From: Candolleomyces eurysporus
Taxonomy: Eukaryota > Basidiomycota > Agaricomycetes > Agaricales > Psathyrellaceae
Direction of reading: 5' to 3'
Assembly: GCA_027579435.1 (NCBI GenBank)
Contig: JANBPK010001477.1
Coordinates: forward strand, 62,001 to 126,000
Length of the DNA stretch: 64,000 nt
Shown piece by piece: positions 10,019 through 24,803 of the stretch. The notes beneath the pieces were generated by a model, which saw only the letters and a list, made by a program, of their open reading frames with translations, made no database searches and was not told the origin of the DNA. Positions within the stretch are counted from its first letter, which is position 1, and every line of letters begins with the position of its first letter. The translations under genes and the position numbers were made by a program.

Positions 10019-11449
10019 GTCGGAGAGTCTTGAGGATGGGGTTGGTGTTGAGCAGCCAGGGATTTCTGATGATAGTCGAAAATAAGGTTTGACTATTTTC
10101 AGTCTCCGACCGGCGTCATCCGATCCTTGTCTAATCGCCGCTTAAAATGATCTTCTTTCACCAATCCATGATTTCCGTGATGTCTCCTGGACGCAACATC
10201 GGCTCAACGTGAGACCTATGTCGTTTGAAAGCCTTTGGAAATGCGCACATGGTAATATAGCTCTTGTTGCTATCNTTTTTTTAGGTTCTAAAGGATGCCG
10301 AGAACGAAAACATTGATTTCCCTTCGTGTTGCAAAAGTCTGCGACGGCCAATATGGCATGCTCGGGCAAGTATTATTATACCCACCAATACGTTTGCACA
10401 CTGCTTGATTGCACCTGTCTTGGGATTTGGAAGAGTTGCCAGCAAAGAGATTCCGGAAATATGCTGAATCGGGGGAATGTGGTAGTCCCTTCAACTAGAG
10501 GAGGATAGTTACATGCGCTTCCCGCGATGAGCGTCCGTAATGGTGACTTCCATGTATCCTGTCGCTCAAGGAAGTCAGCAGGCCACATCTATTTTGAATG
10601 TCCAAAGCCTGAACCTTCTTCACTCGATGTGTGGGCGTTCTTACCTTCAAATGAATAGACGAAGCTTGACATGAGCCTCAAGGCCTAGGCGCATGCATCC
10701 GAGCGGTGTTCGCCAATTTAAAAAGAGATAATCTGCGCCAATAACCTGGTCAATCTGATAACATGGGCGCGATANTTTTTCGCCAACCCCATCCCTTTCT
10801 CCTCGATATGAGAGATAGGCATGTCCCCATACGTATCTTTATTCAATACGTTCCCATTCCAATGAACCCGTCAAGCCTTGTTTGGCGGCGTTCACTTTTG
10901 AAATGCCGTGCAATGTTCTATGTAGAATCTCTGAGCGCTGGATCTCGTCAATTACACTACTAATTTAGATCCAAATGCAAGAACGGCAAACTCAAGGTAG
11001 ATTTGAACGATTGAGCCAGCTTGAACATGTCGCCGTCCTGTCCGAGCGTTTCGTGAACTTTCCAGGGGCCAGGGGCGCTCCGCTGCCATGGGCGCGTAAT
11101 CTAGCCTCCGAGTCATGACCATCCCGCGCTTTCCGTAGTCTACTGTATCGCATCTATCCCCATAGTCCCAAGCCAAAGCAGTTGATTCTGCGTCTAATAT
11201 TTAATTCAAGTCCGCGAATACATTGAAACACTGAAAAAAGAAATGTCGTAAAGGATATGGCCTCGGTATGGCGTCGCAAGAAGGGTAAAGTCGTGTTGAG
11301 TCATGAGGCCCGAATCTGGATAAAAGTGCAAGGAAACTATATGGTAACTAAATCGAAGGAGGGATGAGTATATACTGATAGAAGTCCGTCTCTTTTCGTT
11401 TAATACTTCTAAAACGCGCAGCCCACATCGCGCAGCCACAAAAAGGCGT
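10019..11449. other. 1.4 kb gap with no recognised gene
   Basis: I found no exon chain, tRNA box pair or repeat that I could support on either strand. Unresolved bases at 10275 and 10775 sit beside T runs. Part of it must be the RPS8 promoter, on the right side of that gene. Confidence 0.4.
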
Positions 11450-13515
11450 TTACAATTCCTAAAGAGGAAGTGATAGACAGTGAGCAATGTACCGAGAGGC
11501 AGACGACCTAGCTATCAACTCACAATCATGTTCAGGTTTCCGGAGAGAAGCCTGTTTTCAAGAATGCACCCATCTGGAATATCGATACGCTGACCCTCGT
11601 TGGCGACGACTGGTGGAATGGTCCGTTCAGAATCAAAAACAGACCGCAAGTGAACCAATTAGATCTTACCGATGACGGTCCCCCGGAGAGTGACATTGCG
11701 ACCGAAGTACACATCGCCAGTCACTGTCAAGTGATCAAGTTCCAAAATCTGGGGTATCTTCTTGAATCGCTTCTGGAACTGCTGGATCTTCTTGAAGTGG
11801 TCACCGAGCTTGATGACAGGAGTGGTCTCGAACATGCGTTGAGGGTTGATCACGAGCTGGCCGTGCTGCAACGAATAGATATCGCTCTTGATGAGCAAAA
11901 GATCGGAGCAGCTCTTGACAGGCAAGAATCGGCTTCGAGGAACGTTGATACCGTGTGCGTTCTTGAAGTGCTTGATGGCGGCACCAGCAGCAGTCTCGAG
12001 TTGAATCACGGCTTGGCCGTCATCGTTGACCTTGGGGTTAATGATGATTTCCAACTCCATGCCTTCAGTCTCCATCACCCGCTTGAGAGCTAAGCGACTG
12101 GTTAGAATCTGCACCGCGAGGAATTTACAAGATGAGCTTACCCTTGAGGTTGATCCACAAGTTGTTGGTGTTAAAGATCTTGAACTTGCGAACTGGGCGC
12201 AACGTATTCAAGATGCGCTCGCGACCAGAGAAAGACATGACTTACCTGACTTGAAGTCCTCGACATGCTCTGAAGGAACTTGGGCGATTTCGAGGAGTCG
12301 GATGGAACCCTCGTAGTCTGGAGCATTGAAAGTGAGCCATGAGGCAAATCGTTCCCTGAGCGCTACTACGTACCGATCAAAGTACCACCCTATAGCCATG
12401 GAGCAAAGAGAGTTTGGAATTGAACATGTGGCAAACAAGCGAGAGGGTCATGAGGACAAACCTTAATGTCAGCCTTCGTCTTGTCGGTAACTTCCATGAG
12501 GAATTCGGCTTTGGAGTCAATCATGTGCTGCAAGATCCTCTCGTCAACGCTAAGATGGGAGGCGTATCAGAACATTGCCTCGTTGCGAATCGGAAATAGT
12601 AGGCGAAACACGTACACAGCTCCCAAGTTGTCCGAGTTGGACACAAACAAGTACTCCTTGCCCTGGGCGAGCAGGTCATCCAAAACGCCCGAGTGCAGGA
12701 GAGCGTTGTACAAGTCACCGTGACCAGGAGGGTACCAGTGACTCTTCTCATCGTCTGCGCGCTTAGGGCAGGGAAGAAGGGTCTCCTTGTAGATTCGAGG
12801 GTATCGCGATTGATTGAAGGTGGTGATGCGCAATTGCTGATTGGCATACTTCTTGATGATCCGGAGGGTATCTTCGTGGGTGTTGAAGGACGTCATCAAG
12901 ATAAGAGGAACATCGACGCGGTGGGTGGTGTTGAGATGCTCGATCTGGCGGACAGTCAGGTCGAGGAAAGTCATGTCGTTCTTGACTTCAAGGGCACTCT
13001 TTGCCCCTGTCATTCCCATGGAGGTTCCCAATCCGCCATTAACCTTGAGAACGGCCAGCTTGTCGAGGTTCTTGATATCGGAAGCCGCTGGGACTCGGAG
13101 ATCGGCGTAAGGAACAATTTGATCCTCAGCAGGAGACTTGATACGGTCCCAATCGCTGAGATAGACGTGTTCAGCTGAGAATCGGAGGACACGGAGCAGC
13201 TAGGAGACGTACAGCTCTGTGCTCTTTGCGCGCTCAGCGAGATATCGCGTGAAAAGGTAGAAGAAAGACTGCATCTCGGTATCGAACGCCTGCAAGGTGG
13301 CGATTAGCGATCTGAAGCCTTCAAAGAGGATTCAAGACAGGGAGGCGAACCTTCTTGGTCGCTGGTTCCTCGACGGTGGAGACGAGACGACTAATCTCAT
13401 TTCGCATCGACTTGGCTGCGACACCAGTGGTGGCGGTTTTGAAATCGATATGGCTGGTGCCTCGAACACGAGCACTCAAGGAATCGCCTCTAGCAACGGG
13501 GAGCAAGGTCGCCAT
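11450..13515 (-). CDS. UGP1: UTP-glucose-1-phosphate uridylyltransferase
   Basis: This enzyme makes UDP-glucose from UTP and glucose-1-phosphate for cell-wall glucan and glycogen. Exons 13351-13515, 13213-13289, 12616-13155, 12462-12549, 12374-12389, 12246-12317, 12142-12192, 11670-12089, 11524-11609 and 11450-11458 give 507 aa, the usual length. Key motifs are the nucleotide-binding [13 protein letters not shown], substrate-site [19 protein letters not shown] and [13 protein letters not shown], and the C-terminal left-handed beta-helix region ending GNLNMIEL. Exon 12374-12389 is only 16 nt. If the last intron is retained, translation stops at 11515 with one residue fewer. An acceptor just before the ATG (13519) and an open exon at 13585-13886 suggest a longer form with ~100 extra Pro/Ser-rich N-terminal residues. 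Confidence 0.95.
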
Positions 13516-13584
13516 TGTACTGGTAAGGGGGTCGGACGTTAATCGCGATAATCAGCAGGAAAAATGAGAAAAAACGCCACTTAC

Positions 13585-13886
13585 TGCAACTGATGGATAT
13601 GTACTGGGGTGGTGGTAGTGGTGGAGATTAGCTGTGGTGCAGAATTTGTGCGTGGAAGAAGCGGCTTGTGTTTGTGCTGGCGTTTGTTGTGTTCCGGCTC
13701 GGGATCAAGCAGAGGCTCCTCAAACGCAGGTGGCTCGTCAAGTTCGCTGATAGGCTCACAAAGCCAGGAGGATCTGCGACGGGAAGGAGAAGGAGGGCTG
13801 GCGGAGAATCCCAAGGGACTCCTAGGTTTTATACGATTTAAAGACAAGGGTTTTGATTTATCACTGCACCAACGTGCATGCGGCAT
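13585..13886 (-). other. Possible 5' coding exon of UGP1
   Basis: This stretch is open in the frame that splices into the UGP1 first exon (donor gtaagt at 13584, acceptor ccag ending 13520, 65 nt intron, phase 2). It would begin at ATG 13884-13886. The encoded peptide is Pro/Ser/Arg-rich (for example FSASPPSPSRRRSSW and LPRTNSAPQL). It could equally be an untranslated leader that happens to be open. Confidence 0.4.
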
Positions 13887-14150
13887 AAGCCACAAACGGT
13901 TCTTATAGGAACATTAAATATCAGTTCGTCGCGTCCTTCTCCGTCCACTTCCCCTTGCGGTCGTACCGCCCGGAAACTGGGGTTCATCAGACAAATAAAA
14001 CAGGTGTCTTATCAGATCCAGCTCCGACGATTCCCCTCCTTCCGTTTTAGTCATTCGCATCTCGGAATTTCGTACTTCCTCTACGCGTCCATTCCGTTTC
14101 GCCTTGACACAGCATAGACAACGTCCTCGAAGACCGCCGTGCGATAGGTT

Positions 14151-15681
14151 TCATAGATCTTGAGGGTGCAATCTGTCTGTGTCTACCCACGAATCTGTCA
14201 CAAATCGAATCGGCTGGGATAGTTGGACAGGCAGCAGAAAGGAAGATCGCCCCGTCCAGGGCGTCAATGAAAGGATTAAAAAATCCTGCAACAAGCCACG
14301 TCAATACCCGACGTTGATGAATATCATTCCATCTATCTTTACCTTGACAATCAATCCGCCTGCACTGAATCCTCCGCATGTCACTGCATGGTCCGAGCAT
14401 CTTGCTTCTCCCTGCCAGTCAAGACAGACTTCGTTGGGTGAATTAGCTTCTGTCATGACAGGCGGAACTGGCGACATCGTGGATGTTCCAATAGTTTGCT
14501 GGAAGGTTTTCTTGTGTCTGCCTATTTCGACCTGCACTTGCCTTACAATCCGCACTCGGATCCCATCGGGACACGAAGAAAACGAAGCATCGCTTTCTTC
14601 CTTCGCCGGGTCCAAAGAGCGATAGTTCGGCGGCACCAATTCGTGCAACGAGGCCAAAGAGCTGCAAATCTGAATGTGAAATGGTATGGGATCGGCTATC
14701 GCGAATACCAGGACAGAAGGAATCAGAAGCTGGAGTTTGCGAAGCGATGTGAATTGTGACCATGAGTCGTGCGTTAGTACTTGAAAGGGGCAAAGGAGCG
14801 TACATGACACTCGACGGGAGTCTCGTTAGAACCTAATCGAGCTTCCACTGTAGTCATGAGTTGCCGCCATTCTTCTGGCACAGGCTTGAGGGACAAGAAT
14901 ATTGAGTCAACCCTGAGTATAGGCCGGTTCGGCCTTGTTCGCGGTCGATAGTTCAGCAGGATATTGAATCTATGGAAAGGGTCGTGATTAGCCATGTCAA
15001 GCCCTGTGTGGAGCAAGAGAGGGCGCAACCAACGCTTTGGAAGCGGTCCACGAGCCAAGTCTGTAGCGCCTCGTTTTCACTATCGTGATGGTAAGGACAT
15101 AGATACATTTCACGAAGAAGGAAGGGATGCCGAAAAAGGTGGTTTCGAACGAAGGGGGGAGCCTAAGGGTCTTGCCGTCTGGCGAGGTATAATTGACCGG
15201 GAACCCTATAGCAAAGGGCACTATGGAAGGACAGTGCTTGTTTTGCGCCATATTTGTGTGCTTGTCCCAAAGGACATGTCTTTCAGAAACCAAGGTCGCC
15301 CCTGCTGACCCATATTCCGCAGCCATGAGGCTCATTTGGCCATATAACTGAGGAAAGGGGTAGTGTACCAAGACGCGCTAAGACTCGGTCGCGAAGACGA
15401 ACCTTGACGGTAACTTGAACTACCTCATCTGGGGAAGTCAACCCTATCTCTCCAGACACAGTCGCGCCACGACTGTAGGTCGGCACCTCACAATTCTCTC
15501 GCTGCTCGTTCAAGATGACAGTCGCTTCTCTGAAAGACTTGAGATAAACTCCCGAGCAAGGAGTCGCTACGCCTGGACGCGGAGAATAAGCCACTGTTCG
15601 CTCATCCTCAAGCGGCTCGCTGGTGTAATTCGGGGGCGTATGAGGCCGAGACTCGTAGGCTGGCAAGGTAGACAGAGTCAT
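14151..15681 (-). CDS. Arrestin-like protein
   Basis: Predicted 426 aa from exons 15403-15681, 15034-15347, 14804-14969, 14343-14729 and 14151-14285. The intron 14970-15033 uses the acceptor ccatag with a ctaat branch site; nearer AGs break the frame. The N-terminal region shows arrestin-fold signatures: an early GVYLKSFREATVIL strand and YSRGATVSGEIGL, typical of fungal arrestin N domains. The second half has IPSVLVFAIADPIPFHIQICS, as in arrestin C domains, and ends DSWVDTDRLHPQDL. Such proteins act as cargo adaptors for membrane trafficking and ubiquitination. No clear PPxY motif was noticed, so coupling to a Nedd4 ligase cannot be asserted. The gene is divergent from ERO1, with 615 bp between starts. 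Confidence 0.8.
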
Positions 15682-16296
15682 TGGGAAGACAGAAGCTATA
15701 CCATCGAAGGAGATTGGAGAAAGCGTTATCAGTTGTCATGAGACCATGTTAAGGCTTGGTTCTCACCTCATCTCCTAACATGGATGCTACCAAGCCCTAT
15801 ATCTGTCCAATTGAATACAGGTGCCAGCATCTGTTTGTTGGTGCCAGTGCGCTTTGTCCCCCACTCAGCAGTGTATGGTAACATTCTCGTTGATAGAGTG
15901 GGACTCTGTGCGTCGTTTTCGCACAAGGCTTGGGGAGGCAAAGAAGGATGGGTTCTTTCTGAACCCTGGCATGTGAGCATCTTCATTGTCGAGAATATAG
16001 CCAAGCCAAGCTGATGTGCGTATAGGGTTTAGTACGCCTTGATTGTTGTCTAAAGAGTCCAGAAAATTGGGACTAGAAGTTTTCGTTCAAGGGCCTTTTC
16101 GAGGCGGCGTCGAGGAGAAAATTGAAGGCGCTAGACTGGACCAGGCCGGCAACAAAGACAGCGTGGGAATCGGCTATTCGGTGTCAATCATTGAGAACAA
16201 GTTATACTTTTAGAGCCAACGTGGAACTACGTATTCCACTTACTCCCATCTTCCCAATCCTCAATCCACGATATTCGAGCTCATCCAACGCCCAGG
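15682..16296. promoter_or_regulatory. Divergent upstream region, arrestin-like gene / ERO1
   Basis: This 615 bp spacer lies between two divergent start codons. No coding exon was found. Unfolded-protein-response control of ERO1 is known in fungi, but I could not identify a specific element here. Confidence 0.4.
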
Positions 16297-18460
16297 ATGA
16301 AGCTTCTGTCTAGCTGTCGCACGCTGCAGTTCATATGCATCCTACAGGCCTTTGGTTGGTCTGTTCACGCGGACGATTCATTTCTGTCCGATAAATTGGT
16401 GAGAAAGGGCCAGGTTCAGAATGTGTTGGAACATCGGCCAGCCACAAAGCCATCTTGCGAGAACTCAGAGGTGTGTGTACTATCTACCGACGCGTAATCA
16501 CTACTGACCTTGCTCAGTTAACCGGCCCAATCGAAACAACTCTTTGTGACTTCGAGACCATCGAAAGCGTGAATGACGAACTATTCAACAACCTATCGGA
16601 CTTGGTCAAAACCCCTTTCTTCCGTTACTTCCAGGTGGGTAATTTGGTGAAGAGCAGCAGCATCCATTATCCTTACAAGCGTCCAGGCCGATCTCTATCG
16701 AGAGTGCCCGTTCTGGGATGACTTTGGCTCATGTGCGAACGAGGGATGTGCCATCACAACAGTGGACGAGGTGCGTACAATGTGAAGCTCTTCTCTATGC
16801 ATTGATTCTCAATTCTAGAATGTTCTTTGCGGTTCAGTCCGATGTCCCGGAGAAATGGCGGGCCAAAGCACTTAGCGAGGTCGATCCGTCTTCACGAGAC
16901 GCGGTGAGTAAACCGTTGTGCCTTAGAATGACCTCGTCTCATCCAATATTTAGCGGCACGCACTCCCTGGCTGTTATTACAGAGACTCGGACTTTTGCTT
17001 CCTGGACGACCACACCGGTATGTGCTACGCGCGAATGCACCACTCGGCTTATTAATTGAAATTGCTTATACAGAGGGTGATTACTATGACCTACAACTCG
17101 TGCCCGAACGATATACCGGATACTCTGGACAAGATGCCCAAAGAGTATGGCGAGCAATCTACGAGGAAAATTGCTTTGGATTGTCTGAACTCAATCTCAT
17201 GAACTCCAATTCACCGGCACCCGTCTCGCTACCTGACACCATGATCGAAGCCCTTCACGAAGACGGAGTAGACTCGGACGCGCATTGTTTGGAAAAGAGA
17301 GTTTACTACAAAGTTATATCTGGTATGTTTCGCGTTCTGTTGTTTGCACACGCGCTCAACCGAAATTCCAGGATTGCACACTTCAATATCTATTCATATT
17401 TGTCACGAATGGCTTAATCAGTCCACGGGAGAATGGGTAATGAGTATTCAACAATTATTCACTTCAAAGTGCTTACACCTTCTCTCCAGGGACCTAATTT
17501 GCAATGTTTCATTGACCGCGTCGCTTCGCACCCCGAACGACTAAAATATTTATATTTCAACACCATCCTCATGCTTCGAGCCGTTTCGCGGCTGGCACCG
17601 GTACTCGAAGGATACGACTACTGCTCTTCCGGCAACCAACTTGACGATGCCCACACTCACGACTATTTGGGCAACATCATCTCCATTTCGAAGGAAGCGG
17701 GCAAGTTCGACGAAAGCGTTCTGTTCAGAGGCGAGAATGCCAATGTAAGCCTCCGAGTTTCTCGAATTATCAGATCTAGGCTTGACAGAGATTCCAGATC
17801 CTGAAAGAGGAGTTCAAGACCCACTTCCGCAACGTAACCCGCATCATGGATTGCGTAGGCTGTGATAAATGTCGTTTATGGGGCAAGATCCAGACCATGG
17901 GCGTCGCAACCGCATTGAAGGTTCTGTTTGAACTGGATGAGAAGGCTCTGAGGTTTGTCCATCCCTGAGCGCCGAAAATATCTATTTCTGACATTTTACT
18001 CCGTTCCGTTGTCATAGCCCGCAATCCAACTTACTCCAGCGCTCCGAAGTTGTGGCGATGATGAACACACTCTTCCGTCTTAGTGAAAGTTTGAAAGCCG
18101 TTGACAATTTCAGGCGGATGTGGAGGGAACTGGACCAGTCTGAATCGAACGTCATCGCCAAACATGCCGAAGAGAGTACAGCCGCAAAGGTATGTGACAC
18201 AAAGTCTAGTTATTTTTTTACAATCCTCTAACACTTCATCTCAGACACACCCATCTCCTGCGGCACACGATGATCTCCCGCCGACCAACGTCTTCGAACA
18301 ACTAAGACACCGCCTCAAATCCATCTTCAAAGTTTGCAAAAATAGCACCGTCGACTGTATCGGCATCTTTGCAAAGCTGTTCTGGCGGACAGTAAACGCC
18401 GTGAGCGTCATCTTTAAGCCTTCTGGAAAGGAACATGGGCCAGGGCACAAGGAATTGTAG
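16297..18460 (+). CDS. ERO1: Endoplasmic reticulum oxidoreductin 1
   Basis: Flavoenzyme that reoxidises protein disulfide isomerase in the ER lumen, driving disulfide formation. Eleven exons give 538 aa: 16297-16470, 16518-16634, 16687-16770, 16838-16903, 16954-17017, 17074-17322, 17372-17436, 17490-17744, 17798-17952, 18018-18189 and 18245-18460. A signal peptide (residues ~1-25, hydrophobic [16 protein letters not shown]) is present. Shuttle cysteines lie in the region [14 protein letters not shown]. The FAD region includes [11 protein letters not shown] and [17 protein letters not shown]. The active site [12 protein letters not shown] has the C-x2-C-x2-C pattern of Ero1. The C-terminal ~60 residues are less conserved and end [13 protein letters not shown] (…EHGPGHKEL), which may serve ER retention loosely like a KDEL-type tail. 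Confidence 0.95.
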
Positions 18461-18635
18461 GATTATCAGCGGCTTGAACACCCGTGTACATTAGTCATCG
18501 ACTCGTCTACCATAACCACGCTCATTAATCGATTCATTTGCTTGAACCCGATAAATTATCCGTAATCTACAAATAATACATTGTGGCTGGATATATAGAT
18601 ACATAATGGTACATTCGCATCTACGCCGAGACGAT

Positions 18636-20798
<2,163 letters not shown>

Positions 20799-21320
20799 TT
20801 CTGAGAGTTTTGGTGGTAGAGAAGAGGCTATTGCGAGGAGCGAAGGAAGAAGGGAGCTGGGGACTGTCTCCCTCGACGCTGCGAGTATCTATAGNTTTTT
20901 TTGGTGACGGAAATGGATGGTTCATGATCACGCAATCTGGCCGCCACCGCCAGAGGCATGGGTCATTGCTCAGACAGAATTCCAGGTCACCTGAGGAGAG
21001 TATTAAATACAGCCGTTCTCCTGACAGTGACCGATGTCATTAGGCTATTCTCTGCGTTTGTGCCACTGGGCCAAGGGTCGGGATGGCACCGTTTAAGGGA
21101 GGAAGCAAGGATATGTCGCGACTACGCCCCGGGCTTGCGCCATCCATCACCCATCATACATCACTTGGCGAAGTCTATTCAGGCCTCTCTTTCCTTCTTT
21201 CGCCAGCCAAGCGCTGATCCACTTCCAACCCGAGCGCTAAATGCCTCGATGATAAGGGGTCGTGACTTGATTCAATGCAGATTGGTAATAATACAGTGTA
21301 CGTGCGATGCGAGGTCGTGA
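20799..21320. other. Spacer upstream of MET3
   Basis: This region is the 5' flank of MET3 and the 3' flank of the membrane protein gene ending at 21321. An unresolved base at 20895 precedes a T run. No gene is seen. Confidence 0.4.
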
Positions 21321-23141
21321 CTATCCTAGATCCAATGTAATAGGGCTGAGTGATGAGACAATTTCTATACGGCCTTGGCCAAACGTCCGTTGAGGTTGTC
21401 GCTGTCCCCACCCTACCCAACCCATGGCTCGTCCTGGTGACCGCTGATCAAAGGAGATAACACGTTCCTTGGCTGCAGATTTGCCACCTCCTCGAGAAAT
21501 TGTTCCATTGCGTATCGTGACCTGATCGAGCTTCGTTTGGACATTAAACATTCCCTCAAATTTCGAATCAAGCCGGACATTCGATTCAGCCAAGGCATTT
21601 TGCACCTGGAGAGATAGCGAAGATGATGGCGTATGCTTGTCGTGCAATATGTCGACATCGATGCCCCCGTTGAAGGTTTTCACCTGGGTCACGAAGGACG
21701 GCTGGAACTCAGCGTTTCCTGGCGCCGTTGTCGCCAATGTGATATTGGCACTGATCGGACTGAGGGAAGATTAGCCATGGCTCGAGCACTAGTGGGCGAA
21801 ATACGCTACCTGTATCCGGTATCCATAGATAAAAATGAAGGCTGTAGACAGGATGGGGTCTGTGTAAGGATAATGTTTGCGCTGATCGCCCTGTCATGGC
21901 TATAAGTCGTTTGGACGAAGGAATCAGTACATTGGAAACCCCACCCTCTGACAGTGTCCAATGTCAAACGGTCTGTAACATTGAAAGATCCTTGAACGTT
22001 TGCAAGGACATTTTTTACAGAAATATGAGAACCAGCTAGTTTCTGCACAAGGACGTCAGCAGCGAGAATCACCCACGTATATGGCTCATGACTTACCCCG
22101 CAGGATATGAAATTATTCGTCCCCTCAATCGTGAGGCGGTCGAACCAAACTTGCGGTCGAAGTTCGCCGAAAGTTTGCGAAAACAACGGGAGATAGGTCT
22201 TGAAAGTTTCAATCGACACGGATACTGGAAGAAGCACTTGGATGGCAAAGGATAAAGTGGCATCTGGGCTATCCAACTCCTTCGGAGCCTGAGTCGCGTC
22301 AGAATTGCTGCTAAATCGCGACCATGGGGAAAAACGCACATAAATGGTGAGACCGCGGTTCGGTCCAGTGTCGGTAAAGCAGACGTTAGTCAGATCTCTG
22401 ACAGCCCTAGTCGAGGATAGGACGTTGACGATGAAAAGAACGTTTTTCTCCTTCTTGTCCTGATTGAGATTAACCGCCAAGCTTCCGTTGATACCACTGA
22501 AGATGTCGCTGTCGTATGAAATGTTTGACCGGACCGTAATTAGACCTTGAGGAGGGAGCTTGTATTGCGAGCTGAACCGATCTGGGTGTGAGAATAGGCA
22601 GCACTATGTCTTCTGAGAAGATTACTCACGTGGACAAAAGGAGGGGATTAGAAGAGGAGTCTTCCGCGATATCCCAGACGTTGCACCGAACGGCATGTCC
22701 AGAGAGCGACTCGCGCAGAGACTGAAGCGGTAGAGGGCTTGTGGCATCGTCTGACGACCAAAGAGAATATCCTGGAGGACCTGGAGGAGGCTTTGGTCGT
22801 GGTTTATTCTTCGGCTCTTTTCTCTGAAGGAATTTCAGCAACTCGGAAGTATATACCCATGCAGCAAGAACACTCACCACAACCACCAAGGGAACAGCAA
22901 TTGCCAGTGACAAGGCTACATAGATAACCAAAGAGCACACCACAGCCCGCCAAAAACTACTGTCAAAGCGACGTTTCTTCTTCTCAGGTTCCTGTGAAAC
23001 TTCATGTTCCTGTTGCGATGCGTCATAGTCGGGGAGAGATGTTGTTAACCGGAGGGTAACCCGATCAGGCAGCCTGACGGTTTGGCCAACGAATGGTGAA
23101 TCTATCTTGTCTCTGCCACGGTCTCCGTCGAGGATAATCAT
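21321..23141 (-). CDS. Single-pass membrane protein with beta-rich ectodomain (agaricomycete-type, unknown)
   Basis: Predicted 534 aa from exons 22630-23141, 22097-22571, 21945-22042, 21810-21890 and 21321-21759. The second exon starts after a downstream AG (gttcag); the nearer AG would shift the frame. The N-terminus is cytosol-like and charged (PEKKKRRFDSSFWRAV). One long hydrophobic span follows (VVCSLVIYVALSLAIAVPLV), then a Pro/Lys-rich linker and a large region rich in beta strands. A motif of the form ISANI(I/T)L occurs twice, suggesting stacked short repeats. The end GWVGWG...SSLSPITLDL is a hallmark I associate with a family common in agaricomycetes, but I cannot name it. It is divergent from RNH2B, with 222 bp between starts. 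Confidence 0.6.
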
Positions 23142-23363
23142 CGTTAGGGACGGGGCGACATGAGAGAAGGAGAGAAAGCGTGAACGGCGAATTCTTTGTC
23201 CAGCATTGGAAGGTGGGACTCTCGTGGTTATGAATAGAAAATCAGAATTAACGTGTTGCCGAGGCTCAGCCGCGAAGCCTTTGCACAATAAACACAAATA
23301 ACGCGCTCGTCGCGCAACCGTGACGACGCGTTGAACACTGTTCCTGACACGACTACGACGACC
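23142..23363. promoter_or_regulatory. Short bidirectional promoter, membrane protein / RNH2B
   Basis: Only 222 bp separate two divergent start codons, so both promoters must share it. No specific element was identified. Confidence 0.5.
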
Positions 23364-24650
23364 ATGGCCACTCATTTCGCTATCCTGCCTGAAGGTATGA
23401 CAGCATATACGCATTATTTTGCACAGCTGACGCGTAAACTAGACATTATCCAAACTCTCGCCTTGCAGCTGGACTCGAATGGCCACCAATATCTGTCTCT
23501 ACCACATCCCAGAACAGGTGCTTGCCACTGAAGCCATTTATAACGTCACTCGTCCTCATCTATCTCAACAGGACATTTTGCGCTATTCTTGCCCACGGAT
23601 ACACAGATACTCGAAGTCCAAGCTGTCTCTCCAACCAATCCACGTTCATGGTTTCTGGATCAAGACGTCATTGAAGGTGCCCTACCCATCTTGCCACCCG
23701 CAAATGCATACGACTAAACTCTGTTAGATGGCAAACTGCTTGTAATGACACCGATTGACCCTGCATTCCTCCTAATACCGCTATTGGAATATGGCAAGGT
23801 AAGCATATCAACCCAACCACACCGTCGAGTGTACTGACTATGTGTCAGTCGGCCCAGTTCAGGACTGTAGACAATATTTTCGACGATATCTCGAGCAACA
23901 TGAAAGGCCCAGAAGGTGAACAAATAGGAGCAGACTCGGCCCAAGTCAAAAGTGTCTTTAGTCTCGTATCACTGAAGTGCACACAAGTCGCGCTCCGTAG
24001 AGTGTGCGAGAATAAAGGTACGCGGTATATTCTGTGTCCCATATGAGCCATTCTAATTGACATGTATGTAGACTTGAGTTCTGACACGGTTGTGTTTCGG
24101 TACTCAAAAGAGAAGACCATCCAGTACCTACGGAGAAAGGTGGACCGCCTCGTCGAGTCTAAAGCTTTGGATCAGTCACGGACAATTATCCGTACATTGG
24201 CCAGGGATGGCCTCATGGAAGATGGGAGAGAAAGTCTACTCAGAGGTGCGTTTGAGCAGAGCATATCACTCTTCGAATCGTCCTGATACCTGTTCAGAGG
24301 GTCAAATTAAAGCAACTTGTGATCTAATTGGGCAATACCTCTCTCCTTCCTTGAAGGCTGAATTGCTCTCCAGCTATGAGTGAGTCGGTCCGTTCTGCAG
24401 CCAATTTACGCACTGACTTTGCTTTAGTCTATCAAAACTTGAGCAGCACCTCAAAGAGGGTCTGGTAGAGGAGGCACCCCTCAAGGCCTCGACAAATACG
24501 GCGAAGGGAAAAGGTACAACAAGCAAAGACGGCGATAAGAAGAGGAAGGCAACGAAAGCCTCCCATGGCGTTGAGCAATTGAAGAAAGCAAACACAGCTG
24601 GTATGGCGAAACTTTCCAATTTCTTCACCAAAGTGGAAAAGGCAAAGTAA
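23364..24650 (+). CDS. Ribonuclease H2 subunit B
   Basis: Non-catalytic subunit of the RNase H2 trimer, which removes ribonucleotides and RNA:DNA hybrids from nuclear DNA. Eight exons give 309 aa: 23364-23394, 23443-23517, 23572-23676, 23728-23798, 23849-24017, 24072-24245, 24298-24379 and 24428-24650. The order matches the Rnh202/RNASEH2B family: RYLSLPHPRTG-like (here YLSLPHPRTG), VSPTNPRSWFLDQDV, the wylie-type strand LLVMTPIDPAFLLIPLL, then a helical C-terminal region (YSKEKTIQYLRRKVDRL). The last residues contain MAKLSNFF, a PCNA-interacting (PIP) box similar in form and position to MKSIDTFF of human RNASEH2B. A Lys-rich stretch before it may be a nuclear signal. Confidence 0.92.
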
Positions 24651-24803
24651 ATCGCATTTCTTCTCTATCCATGTATTTTCTTCTCCCGCCGTTGTGAGAA
24701 TGTTTAAACTCCGAAGCCAATATATACCCTCATAATTGATTCCCAAAGTCTAGCACCCTACTCCCATCCCGCGAAACGCCTTGTCTCTATTACGCTCTCT
24801 GCC

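Noticed and set aside
10142..10588. Short open frames in the gap right of RPS8
   Set aside because: No splice chain, composition bias or recognisable motif; they overlap each other on both strands.
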